DNA from: UBA695 sp042691655
GTDB taxonomy: Bacteria > Verrucomicrobiota > Verrucomicrobiia > Chthoniobacterales > Chthoniobacteraceae
DNA: 64,000 bases
Direction of reading: 5' to 3'
Assembly (NCBI GenBank): GCA_042691655.1
Contig: CP170506.1
Coordinates: forward strand, 4,154,001-4,218,000
Both the position numbers and the translations under genes were made by a program. The first letter of the stretch is position 1, and every line of letters starts with the position of its first letter. Positions 26,080-34,022 of this stretch are shown here, one piece after another. The notes beneath the pieces were generated by a model, which worked only from the letters and a program-made list of their open reading frames with translations, was not told where the DNA came from and did no database searches.

Positions 26080-26574
26080 ATGCCTCGCCATAACAAAGCG
26101 AAAGCCGCGCGGGCGGCCACCCGCAGCCCCGCGGAAGAGGATCCGGAATTTCAGATCGCCCCAATGATCGACATTCTGCTGGTGCTCCTGGTCTTCTTTA
26201 TGTCGATCAGCTCCACGGAAGTCCTCCAGAGCAACCGCGAGATCCCGCTGGCCGTGGCCAAGGACGCCAAGCAGCCCAAAAAAAGCCCCGGCCAGGTCAT
26301 CATCAACGTCCTCTGGGTACCCATCAATAACGCCGGGCACATCGAGATCGACAGCCAGCGCTATGAAAGCGCCGAGGCCCTCATCCCCCGGCTGGTGGAT
26401 GAACTGGGCAAGAACCCCATGACGCGCGTGCTCGTCCGAGTGGACCGCACCGCGAGCTGGGGCTATGAGCGCGAAATCCTGCGCGCCGTCGGCGCCGCGG
26501 GTATCAGCAACGTCACCTTTTCCGTCGTGGACAAAAAAGGGGCCGATCAGCAGGCCGCCGGGTCCCAACTTTAA
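26080..26574 (+). CDS. exbD: ExbD/TolR family protein (first copy)
   Basis: 164 residues. One membrane helix (about 27-46) containing the essential proton-relay Asp in IAPMIDILLVLLVFFM, followed by a periplasmic domain. This is the standard ExbD/TolR layout. It lies 47 bases after ExbB and 21 bases before a second ExbD. Two ExbD copies with different periplasmic parts suggest a heteromeric stator. Confidence 0.9.
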   Translation: MPRHNKAKAARAATRSPAEEDPEFQIAPMIDILLVLLVFFMSISSTEVLQSNREIPLAVAKDAKQPKKSPGQVIINVLWVPINNAGHIEIDSQRYESAEALIPRLVDELGKNPMTRVLVRVDRTASWGYEREILRAVGAAGISNVTFSVVDKKGADQQAAGSQL

Positions 26575-26595
26575 CCCACACACACCGCAAGACTT

Positions 26596-27018
26596 ATGGC
26601 ATCCATCGGCAATGAAGACGGCGACGCGGGCTTCCAAATCGCGCCCATGGTGGACGTGGTCTTCGTCCTAATGCTCTTTTTCATGGCCAGCGCAGGGTCG
26701 CAAGTGGCCGAGCGCGAGCTGAATATCAACCTTCCCGGGAGCAAATCCCCCAGCGGCATGTCCACCGACCTGCCGCCCACGCCGATGATGGTCGACATCA
26801 CCGCCGACGGCCGCGTGCTCGTCAACGACACCCTCATGGGCGCCTCCACGGACAAAGACCTCGATAAACTGCGCGACCGCTTTAAAAACACCATCGTCCA
26901 GTTCGACAACAAGGACCCGGTGATCATCCGCCCCGCGCTCGAAGCCAAGCACGAGCGCGTCATGGACGTCCTCAACGCCGCCGGAGCCTCCGGGGTGAAG
27001 AATCTGACGTTCAACTAA
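26596..27018 (+). CDS. exbD: ExbD/TolR family protein (second copy)
   Basis: 140 residues. The membrane helix carries the conserved Asp in IAPMVDVVFVLMLFFMASAG. The periplasmic part ends in a TolR/ExbD-like fold (VMDVLNAAGASGVKNLTF). No TonB or TolA is encoded in the window, so the force-transmitting partner must lie elsewhere or be one of the local TPR proteins. Confidence 0.9.
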   Translation: MASIGNEDGDAGFQIAPMVDVVFVLMLFFMASAGSQVAERELNINLPGSKSPSGMSTDLPPTPMMVDITADGRVLVNDTLMGASTDKDLDKLRDRFKNTIVQFDNKDPVIIRPALEAKHERVMDVLNAAGASGVKNLTFN

Positions 27019-27081
27019 CCGGATTGGCCGTTACGTCTTTAGACGGGATTAAAAGGAGTTTTTTTGGGAGCCCGTCGGTTT

Positions 27082-27110
27082 GCGAGCGGAGAAGCTCGGC
27101 CTTTTTTTGG
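27082..27110 (+). terminator. Possible terminator after exbD
   Basis: A 5-bp stem (CGAGC with GCTCG) is followed by GGCC and seven T, about 65 bases after the second exbD stop. The stem is short, so this is a weak candidate for ending the exbBDD transcript. Confidence 0.4.
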
Positions 27111-27111
27111 A

Positions 27112-27213
27112 CAGGATTAACAAGATTGACATGATTTACAGGATTTTTCGGATTGGGTTTTCCGAATCCCCATCCTGCGTTCGAAGGCTGTCCGCGTAAT
27201 CTTGTTAATCCTG
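27112..27213. repeat. Nonamer repeat hairpin of the NGATTNACA family
   Basis: The left arm begins CAGGATTAACAAGATT (27112-27127) and continues with three further 9-base units of the GGATTNACA type. The right arm 27198-27213 is the exact reverse complement of the first 16 bases. The loop is about 70 bases. It sits in a 425-base gene-free stretch (27019-27443) together with the next repeat. Confidence 0.8.
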
Positions 27214-27258
27214 AAAATCCTAAGCCGAAAATAGGTGTCCTAGAAAAAAGGCAGAGGG

Positions 27259-27324
27259 CTCACGCAAAGACGCAAAGGCGCAAAGAAAGGCAGGACTCTT
27301 TGCGCCTTTGCGCCTTTGCGTGAG
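27259..27324. repeat. Octamer hairpin of the GCGCAAAG family
   Basis: Arms 27259-27285 and 27298-27324 (27 bases each) pair with a single mismatch around a 12-base loop. Both consist of 8-base units ACGCAAAG/GCGCAAAG and start with CTCACGCAAAG, nearly the same as the 16.6-kb copy. It lies between the convergent exbD unit and the small cysteine-rich gene. Confidence 0.93.
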
Positions 27325-27443
27325 TATAGAATTCCCCCTCTTTTTTCCTACCGCGTGGATCCCCACACCAGCAGGGCATGGGGATCTGTCTAAAATCGCC
27401 GAGCCTGTCCTCTGTAAAGGCTCATGGATCACCAGACGCGGTA

Positions 27444-27869
27444 TTACAGCGACCGGGGCCGCGAGGGGGGCAACCCCACGGCGGTCGTCAGCACCGTTGA
27501 GTCCTCTCCATTGCAGGTCTGGGGCGTCTCCGCCTCGCAAAGCGAATCCAGCAGCTTCACCCAATCCTTCCACGCCTCGTCCGAAACGAGCGGATTGCCC
27601 GGGTGAATCCACTGCGCGGGCGTCGAAGTGCAGCCTGGCGTCGCGCAACAAACCTGGAAAAGCCCCAGCCCGTCGCGTTCGAGGCGCACCTCGCGTCCGC
27701 TAAATGTCCGCTCACATATTACGCAATGTCGGCATTCGTCCATCGAAGTCCAGGGACGGAAACCGGGCGCTGCCCGCAGAAGCCGCCATTTCAACGCCAA
27801 ATCGGCCTCGGTCGTCTTCGCAGACCGCTGAGCCACCTTCACCACCACCGTACTACGTCGTTGTTTCAT
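27444..27869 (-). CDS. Hypothetical cysteine-rich protein
   Basis: 141 residues. I do not recognise a family. The middle contains CxxCxxC (ECRHCVICERTFSG) and then CCATPGC about 25 residues later, which could bind a zinc ion or an iron-sulphur cluster. The N-terminus is basic. No neighbour on the same strand. Coding status is supported by the cysteine pattern and an open frame but is not certain. Confidence 0.55.
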   Translation of the reverse strand: MKQRRSTVVVKVAQRSAKTTEADLALKWRLLRAAPGFRPWTSMDECRHCVICERTFSGREVRLERDGLGLFQVCCATPGCTSTPAQWIHPGNPLVSDEAWKDWVKLLDSLCEAETPQTCNGEDSTVLTTAVGLPPSRPRSL

Positions 27870-28276
27870 ACACGCAATATCCTTTGCTCACCGGCGTTTT
27901 CCCTGCCGGACCGCTTGCCACCATGACGCGATTGAAAGCGGCGCGCAATCAGGCCAACACTGGTTTCCCTCTAGGGGTAAACCCCTAAGCCCTACGTCAA
28001 AATGTCCTCGGGGATCCCCCGATAATCAGACTAGGGGTCAGGCCGATTGCACCTTGGAGTCCATAAGCATAATCTCCTGATCGAGCGAGTTTTGGGTATT
28101 CCTACGAAATGAGGACATTTCTTAAGAGTTCCCGAAAGAGTGGGGGAGCCACGGACTTCTCTGGCAATGTGTAATCGAATGACGGTAGAATAGCTACCGT
28201 GCCATACCGGGCCAGGGCAGGCACTAGCCCCCCCGCTTTTTGCGGAGGGATTTTGTTCAACGAAAATTTTTTTTCA
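27870..28276. other. Gene-free region upstream of the NarL-type regulator, with dyads
   Basis: 407 bases, less GC-rich than the flanking genes. Contains the dyad TAGGGGT-AA-ACCCCTA at 27972-27987 and a second CTAGGGGT at 28031-28038, exactly 60 bases after the first copy at 27971. A 7-bp stem (28182-28188 with 28194-28200) lies further down. These may be operators or leader RNA structures for the response regulator gene; no small gene is supported. Confidence 0.5.
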
Positions 28277-29008
28277 ATGAACTCCATCCGGATGGCCTGG
28301 GAAAGCCAATCCTCGCAACCAAAGACCCCTACAGCCCCAAAAATGAAACCACTAGAAACGAAAGCAAAGGTCCTTATTGTTGACGATCATCCCATCGTAC
28401 GCCAGGGGCTGGTGCAACTCCTGAACTGCGAGCCGGACTTCATGGTATGCGCAGAGGCAGGAAATGCCCGCAAAGCCATGGCGGCCATCGGTGAGACCAA
28501 ACCCGACCTCGGCATCGTTGACATTACCCTTCAGGGGACCAACGGCATCGAACTCATCAAAAACATCGTGGCACAGTGGCCCGACTTCCCCGTACTCGTG
28601 CTCTCCATGCACGACGAATCGCTCTACGCCGAACGCGCTCTGCGAGCCGGGGCGAAAGGCTACGTCATGAAGCAGGAAGCCCCTGAGAAACTCACCGGCG
28701 CGCTTCGCCGCATCCTCAACGGGCAGATCTACGTCTCCGAAAAGCTGGCCGACAAAATGATGCGCAAAGCCATCGACGGCAAAGCGCTCCAAGACACCTC
28801 GCCCGTGGCCATCCTCTCCGACCGGGAGCTGGAAGTGCTGCAATTGATCGGCCAGGGCCACGGCACGCGCCAGATCGCCGAAGACCTGAACCTGAGCGTC
28901 AAGACGATCGAAAGCCACCGAGCGCACATCAAAGAAAAGCTCAACCTCAAGACGGCACCCGAAATGGTTCGCTTTGCCGTCCAGTGGGTCAACCAAGGCG
29001 CGCTTTAA
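28277..29008 (+). CDS. NarL/FixJ-family response regulator
   Basis: 243 residues from ATG 28277, or 221 from the in-frame ATG 28343, which is closer to the receiver domain (VLIVDDHPIVRQGL). The phospho-acceptor Asp is in LGIVDITLQG, and the conserved Lys in GYVMKQEAPEKL is the receiver lysine. The C-terminal LuxR-type helix-turn-helix is LSDRELEVLQLIGQGHGTRQIA...SVKTIESHRAHIKEKL. No sensor kinase is adjacent. Target genes unknown. Confidence 0.9.
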   Translation: MNSIRMAWESQSSQPKTPTAPKMKPLETKAKVLIVDDHPIVRQGLVQLLNCEPDFMVCAEAGNARKAMAAIGETKPDLGIVDITLQGTNGIELIKNIVAQWPDFPVLVLSMHDESLYAERALRAGAKGYVMKQEAPEKLTGALRRILNGQIYVSEKLADKMMRKAIDGKALQDTSPVAILSDRELEVLQLIGQGHGTRQIAEDLNLSVKTIESHRAHIKEKLNLKTAPEMVRFAVQWVNQGAL

Positions 29009-29028
29009 AAAAGACGCTTACAGACCGG

Positions 29029-29048
29029 GAGACGCGGAGACGCGGAGA
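29029..29048 (+). repeat. Tandem octamer repeat of AGACGCGG type
   Basis: Two and a half 8-base units (AGACGCGG AGACGCGG AGACC), preceded by GACCGGG, in the 47-base gap between the convergent regulator and trpC genes. No reverse arm is present. This is the fifth distinct periodic family in the window. Confidence 0.7.
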
Positions 29049-29055
29049 CCAGGGC

Positions 29056-29835
29056 TTACGCCAGATCCAACAGCGAAGCCACCTGGGCCGCCACGTCGCC
29101 CGAACGCATCAGCGACTCGCCCACGAGCAGCGCATTGACCCCGCACGCGAAAACGCGCCGGACATCCGCGTTGGTCTTGATCCCGCTCTCGCTCACCAGC
29201 AGCGCCCCTTCGGGAGCCTGTTCGCTCAAAAGTTCCGTGGCGTGCAAATCGACCTGGAACGTCGTCAGATTCCGGTTGTTCACCCCGATCAACGTCGCGC
29301 CGCAGTCGGCCGCCCGGTCCATTTCCTCCACCGTGTGCACCTCCACGAGCACATCGAGGCCGAGGTCCACCGCCGTCCGGTAGAGCCGTTCCAGCTCCGA
29401 TTGCTCCAGTGCCGCCACGATCAGGAGAATCGCATCAGCCCCCGCCACCGCCGCCTCGTAAATCTGCACCTCGTGCAAAATGAAGTCCTTGCGCAGAAGC
29501 GGCAGCGTCACCGCGCCCCGAATCTGCGAGAGATAGCCGAGGCTGCCCTGGAAGAATTTTTCATCCGTCAGCACCGAAATCGCGTGCGCTCCGGCCGCCT
29601 CGTACGCCTTGGCCTGCGCCACCGGGTCGAACGACTCGGCGATGACCCCGGCGGAAGGCGAGGCCTTTTTCACCTCCGCGATGAGCCCCAGCGCCTCAGG
29701 CCCCCGGTCGAGGGTCGCCTCGAAGCCCCGGTAATGGTTACGCAGCAGCGCCGCCGTGCGCAGATGCTCCAGGCGGGGCAGAATGCGGGCAATCTCAAGG
29801 CGTTTCTGGTCGAGGATGGTTTGCAGGCGATTCAT
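29056..29835 (-). CDS. trpC: Indole-3-glycerol phosphate synthase
   Basis: 259 residues from ATG 29835. TIM-barrel enzyme of tryptophan synthesis. Signature segments are GLIAEVKKASPSAGVI, LRKDFILHEVQIYEA, GVNNRNLTTF and ALLVSESGI. All active-site lysines and glutamates of the family are in place. Other trp genes are not adjacent, so it is a dispersed trp gene. Confidence 0.95.
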   Translation of the reverse strand: MNRLQTILDQKRLEIARILPRLEHLRTAALLRNHYRGFEATLDRGPEALGLIAEVKKASPSAGVIAESFDPVAQAKAYEAAGAHAISVLTDEKFFQGSLGYLSQIRGAVTLPLLRKDFILHEVQIYEAAVAGADAILLIVAALEQSELERLYRTAVDLGLDVLVEVHTVEEMDRAADCGATLIGVNNRNLTTFQVDLHATELLSEQAPEGALLVSESGIKTNADVRRVFACGVNALLVGESLMRSGDVAAQVASLLDLA

Positions 29836-29908
29836 GGGCACTCAGTAGAACATCTTCGCCCCATTTTCACAACCGCCATCCCTTCTTCAAAACCACCCGA
29901 ACCCATCC

Positions 29909-31519
29909 ATGTCTAGCTCGTTTCCAAAACAACCCCGCTGGGTTTACGCCCTGTTGGCCTTAATCGCCGTCTACGGCATCGCCATCCGCGCCCGCCTGCC
30001 CATCGAGCCCTTCAGCGACCGTGACACCTGGGGCTTCCTCTTCCCGAGCCTCAACCACCTCACCACCGGCGTCTTTTGCCACGTTCAGGGGCGCGAATTC
30101 CCCTACCCGCTCTTGATTGACCGCGTGCTGGCGGTTTTCGGGACGCTCAATGCGCTCTCGGTCTTGCAGCATCTGCTCGGCTTACTCACTGCGTTCATCC
30201 TTTGGATGGCCTGGCAGGGGACGCTCCGCTTTTTCCCCGAAACCCCGGCCCTGCGCCACTCGCACCGGTGGATCGGCCTGGCGCTTACGGCCTCTTACTT
30301 CCTTTCCCTCGGGCCGCTCAAAATGGAGCACACCATCCGGCCCGAAAGCGTCTTTCCCCTGGTGGCCGCTTTGGCGCTCCTGTGCGGCACGCGCTTTGGC
30401 ATCACCTTTTTCCTGGAGCAAAAGCTCCGCCCGGCGTTTTTCTGGGGCGCGGGACTGGTGGCAGCGGCCCTTTCGCTCCTGTTCATCAAGGGAGCCTTCG
30501 GCGTCGGCGCGCTCGCGGCCATCGCCCCGGTGTTCGCCGCCTGTTTCCGGCCCGGGACCCCGTGGCGCTTCCGGGTCGGGGTCCTGGTCGTGCCGCTCGC
30601 CCTGGTCTTAAGCTGCCTCTGGTACCCCGAGCGACAGCTCGTGCGGCAGTACGACACCCTCGGCAACGCGTTCGCCCAGCAGCATCTATTCGCCTTCCAG
30701 GGCCGGGTGATCCGCAAGGTCATCGAAGACGAGATCCAAGGCCGCCAGCCCGCCGCTTATGAGCGCGACCTGCTGCAAAACGTGGCCCGGCGCATGGACC
30801 ACGTGCTCAACACCCCCAGCCCGCACTATGCCGAACTCGGCTTCGACGCCGACGCCATCCTCTACGAGCCCGATTCCGCGGCGCGCTACCTCACGGAGCG
30901 CTACCCGGATGGCCGGGATCTGAGCCAGTTCTACATGCACTATTACTGGGCGTCCTGGCGGCACTACCCGCTGCAAATGCTCCATAAAGTCACCCACCAG
31001 CTCTACACCTTCTACTGGAAGAAGAGCCCCTACGACATTCGGAAAGACCCGCTCGCCGTCGGCTACGAGGCCAACCATGGCATCGAACACATGCCCTCGC
31101 TCGCCCAACCGCTGCCGCTCTTCGAGCAATACGTCGCAAAAGAACAACAGCTCACCCACTCCGAGCAAACCTGGCGTCAACCGCTCTGGTTACTCGGCCT
31201 CAACCGCCTCCTCGCGTTTGTCTACCGGCTCTGCTCCATCGGGGCCCTGGTGGCAGGGGCCGCCCTCTTGTGGAGCCGCGGGACCCCGGAGAACCGCCGC
31301 CCCCTCTGGTGGTTCCTCTATCTGATGGGTTACGGCTTTTTCAACACCCTGACGCTGGCCGTCGGCCACACGCTGGAGGTCCGGCGCTACGTGCAGATCC
31401 AGCTCAGCTACACGCTGCTAGCCACCGGATGCGGGCTCATGGTGCTGCACCTGCTCATCGAGCGGCTGCGGCCAGCGAAGACGGCGAGGGCAAGCCAAAG
31501 CCAGCTCCAGCCGCAGTAA
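29909..31519 (+). CDS. Polytopic membrane protein, glycosyltransferase-like
   Basis: 536 residues with about 10 hydrophobic segments and a long mid-region periplasmic loop (about 235-410). The N-terminal pattern EPFSDRDTWGFLFPSLNHL after the first helix resembles the acidic loop of polyprenyl-phosphate-dependent GT-C glycosyltransferases. The family cannot be assigned with confidence. It lies upstream of purD with a 42-base gap. Confidence 0.6.
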   Translation: MSSSFPKQPRWVYALLALIAVYGIAIRARLPIEPFSDRDTWGFLFPSLNHLTTGVFCHVQGREFPYPLLIDRVLAVFGTLNALSVLQHLLGLLTAFILWMAWQGTLRFFPETPALRHSHRWIGLALTASYFLSLGPLKMEHTIRPESVFPLVAALALLCGTRFGITFFLEQKLRPAFFWGAGLVAAALSLLFIKGAFGVGALAAIAPVFAACFRPGTPWRFRVGVLVVPLALVLSCLWYPERQLVRQYDTLGNAFAQQHLFAFQGRVIRKVIEDEIQGRQPAAYERDLLQNVARRMDHVLNTPSPHYAELGFDADAILYEPDSAARYLTERYPDGRDLSQFYMHYYWASWRHYPLQMLHKVTHQLYTFYWKKSPYDIRKDPLAVGYEANHGIEHMPSLAQPLPLFEQYVAKEQQLTHSEQTWRQPLWLLGLNRLLAFVYRLCSIGALVAGAALLWSRGTPENRRPLWWFLYLMGYGFFNTLTLAVGHTLEVRRYVQIQLSYTLLATGCGLMVLHLLIERLRPAKTARASQSQLQPQ

Positions 31520-31561
31520 TGCTGGCGCATTTTGAGCAATCCTGCTTTTCTTGTCTCCCGC

Positions 31562-32830
31562 ATGAAAATTCTCGTTATCGGCAGTGGCGGGCGCGAACAC
31601 GCGCTGGTATGGAAACTCCGGCAATCGCCGCGCGTTTCGGCGGTCTATTGCGCCCCCGGTAACGCCGGAACGGCTGAAATCGCCACCAACGTCCCCCTGC
31701 CGATCAGCGATCACCACGGCTTGATCGAATTTGCCCGGGCCGAGCGGATCGGCCTCATCGTGGTAGGCCCCGATGACGCCCTGGCCGCCGGGATCGTCGA
31801 TCACCTCGGGCACGCGGGCCTGCGAGTCTTTGGCCCCACGCAAAGCGCCGCCCGGCTGGAGTCGAGCAAAGTCTTCGCCAAGGAATTCATGCAGCGCCAC
31901 GGCATCCCGACCGCCGCCAGCGGCCATTTTTCGGATCCCGCCGAAGCGCACCGCTTCTGCCAGAAGAGCAAATTCCCGCTCGTCATCAAAGCCGACGGCC
32001 TCGCCCTCGGCAAAGGGGTCATCATCGCCCAGACCCCGTGGGAAGCCGCCCAAGCCATCAACGAGATCATGGAAAAGCGCGCCTTCGGGGCCGCGGGCGA
32101 TCAAGTGGTCATTGAGGAATTCCTCACGGGCCAGGAATGCTCCGTACACGCCCTAGTAGACGGCGAAAACTACGTTCTCTTCCCCGCCGCGCAGGACCAC
32201 AAGCAGATTTTCGAAGGCGACAAGGGCCCCAACACCGGCGGCATGGGCACCTTCTCGCCCCCCGATAAGCTCGTCACCCCGGAGATCATTAAGCGCATTC
32301 ACAAGGAAGTCATGGCCCCCTTCATGGAAGGGCTTAAAAAGGACGGTCTGCACTACAAAGGCCTCCTCTTCCCCGGCCTCATGATCACCGAGGACGGCCT
32401 GAAGGTCCTGGAATTCAACTGCCGCTTTGGCGATCCCGAGACCCAGGTGCTACTGTCGCGCCTCAAGGGCGACCTGGTTGACTGGATCGAAGCGGCCGTC
32501 GCGGGTCGGCTCGACTTGGTGGAACCCGAGTGGGATAGCCGCGCTGCCTGTTGCGTCATCATGGCCTCCGGCGGCTACCCGGGCGCCTACACCAAGGGCA
32601 AAGTCATCACCGGCATCGAAGAGGCCGAGGCGCTCGGCGACGTCACCGTCTTCCACGCGGGCACGGAAACAGACGAGGGCGCTCTCGTCACGGCGGGGGG
32701 CCGCGTCCTGGGCGTCACCGCCATGGGGCCCACCCTGGCCGAAGCCCAGGCTCGCGCCTACGAAGCGGTTTCCCGGATTCATTTTGAGGGAGCCACATTC
32801 CGGCGCGACATCGGCGCAAAAGGGCTGTAG
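31562..32830 (+). CDS. purD: Phosphoribosylamine-glycine ligase
   Basis: 422 residues from ATG 31562. ATP-grasp enzyme of the second purine-synthesis step. N-terminal MKILVIGSGGREHALVWKL and the ATP-grasp signature segments (GDQVVIEEFLTGQECS, DHKQIFEGDKGPNTGGMG, LEFNCRFGDPETQVLL) are intact. It sits upstream of a secreted protease-like gene with an 11-base gap. Confidence 0.97.
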   Translation: MKILVIGSGGREHALVWKLRQSPRVSAVYCAPGNAGTAEIATNVPLPISDHHGLIEFARAERIGLIVVGPDDALAAGIVDHLGHAGLRVFGPTQSAARLESSKVFAKEFMQRHGIPTAASGHFSDPAEAHRFCQKSKFPLVIKADGLALGKGVIIAQTPWEAAQAINEIMEKRAFGAAGDQVVIEEFLTGQECSVHALVDGENYVLFPAAQDHKQIFEGDKGPNTGGMGTFSPPDKLVTPEIIKRIHKEVMAPFMEGLKKDGLHYKGLLFPGLMITEDGLKVLEFNCRFGDPETQVLLSRLKGDLVDWIEAAVAGRLDLVEPEWDSRAACCVIMASGGYPGAYTKGKVITGIEEAEALGDVTVFHAGTETDEGALVTAGGRVLGVTAMGPTLAEAQARAYEAVSRIHFEGATFRRDIGAKGL

Positions 32831-32841
32831 GGTCGCGCCAC

Positions 32842-34002
32842 ATGAACCCCAGTTTTCGCATCGCGGCGGTCGCCAGTCTGATTTTAGGGACCGCCTCCCC
32901 GGCTTTTAGCGAACCCGAAGCCGCCAAACCGGTCACCTCGGCTTCCCCCGCCCCGAGCGCAGCAGCCACCGCAACGCCCAGCCCGGCCAAGACGCCCGAG
33001 CCCACGCCCACCCCGGCGGCACTCAGCCCGGCCCGGGCCGTCGACTCCCTTTCTGACGCCGAGGCCCAGCAGGCCCTCGAACTCCTGCGCTCCACCTACA
33101 TCCGCTCCGGCGCGCTCAACGAAGCCGCCCTCAACCGCGCCACGCTCCAGGGCCTCCTGGAACGCATCGGCGGCGGCGCGGCCATCCGCCCCACGGGCGG
33201 CGAAACGGCCACCGAAAACCCCTTCCGCTCCGAGATCCTCGACGAGCAGATCGGCTATGTGCGCCTCGGCTCGCTCTCCAAGGGGCACTTGGCCGAGTTC
33301 GACGCGGCACTGGGCAACTTTAATTCCAAGAAAGTCGGCTCCCTCATCCTCGACCTGAGGGCCACCCCGCCTTCCAACGATTTTGACCTCGCCTCGGACG
33401 TCATCAAGCGCCTCACGCCGAAGGGGAAAATGCTCTTCGCCGTCCACCGCCCCAGCGCCAAGCAGGAGCGGATGTTCACCTCGGACCTCGACCCGGCCTT
33501 CAAAGGCAACGTCGTCACCCTCGTGGGCCGCGACACCGCCGGAGCCCCGGAAGTCATCGCCGCCGTACTGCGGGCCGTAGACAACGCGCTCGTGGTGGGC
33601 CACCGGACGGCGGGCCAGGCCGCGGAATACTCCGAACTGCCCCTGAAAGGCGGCAAAGCCCTGCGCGTCGCCGTGGCGGAAGTCAAGCTGCCCCCGCAAG
33701 TCACCGTTTTCCCCGAAGGGCTCAAGCCCGACCTCTCCGTACAAGTCTCCGCCCGCGACGAGCGCGACGCCCTGCAAACCGGCCTGGATAAAGGCGTGGC
33801 CGGGCTGGTCTACGAGACCGAGCGGGCGCGGATCAACGAAGCCGCCCTCGTAGCCGGGACCAACCCTGAGCTGGACGCCGACGAAGAGGACCAACGCCGG
33901 GGCAAGAACGACGAGGAGGACGCCCCGCCCTGCGACGTCGTGCTCCAGCGCGCCGTGGACCTCGTGACCACGCTGCGCATCTTCGGCGGCAAAACGCCCT
34001 AA
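32842..34002 (+). CDS. Secreted S41 peptidase-like protein lacking catalytic Ser and Lys
   Basis: 386 residues. Signal peptide (cleavage near ASPAFSE), a Pro/Ala/Thr-rich linker (about 25-65), then a C-terminal-processing-protease-like domain from about 130. The aligned core is SLILDLRATPPSND, then GRDTAGAPEVIAA and NALVVGHRTAGQ. The position of the catalytic Ser in Tsp/Ctp enzymes is Gly 234, and that of the catalytic Lys, 25 residues later, is Gln 259. No PDZ domain is obvious. It is therefore probably a pseudoprotease. It lies 20 bases before hflK, whose product pairs with membrane proteases. Confidence 0.8.
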   Translation: MNPSFRIAAVASLILGTASPAFSEPEAAKPVTSASPAPSAAATATPSPAKTPEPTPTPAALSPARAVDSLSDAEAQQALELLRSTYIRSGALNEAALNRATLQGLLERIGGGAAIRPTGGETATENPFRSEILDEQIGYVRLGSLSKGHLAEFDAALGNFNSKKVGSLILDLRATPPSNDFDLASDVIKRLTPKGKMLFAVHRPSAKQERMFTSDLDPAFKGNVVTLVGRDTAGAPEVIAAVLRAVDNALVVGHRTAGQAAEYSELPLKGGKALRVAVAEVKLPPQVTVFPEGLKPDLSVQVSARDERDALQTGLDKGVAGLVYETERARINEAALVAGTNPELDADEEDQRRGKNDEEDAPPCDVVLQRAVDLVTTLRIFGGKTP

Positions 34003-34022
34003 ACTTTTTTTATCCCTTCTTT

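Noticed and set aside
27112..27324. CRISPR array, because of regular short repeats
   Set aside because: Units are 8-9 bases in direct tandem with no spacers, and no cas genes are present.
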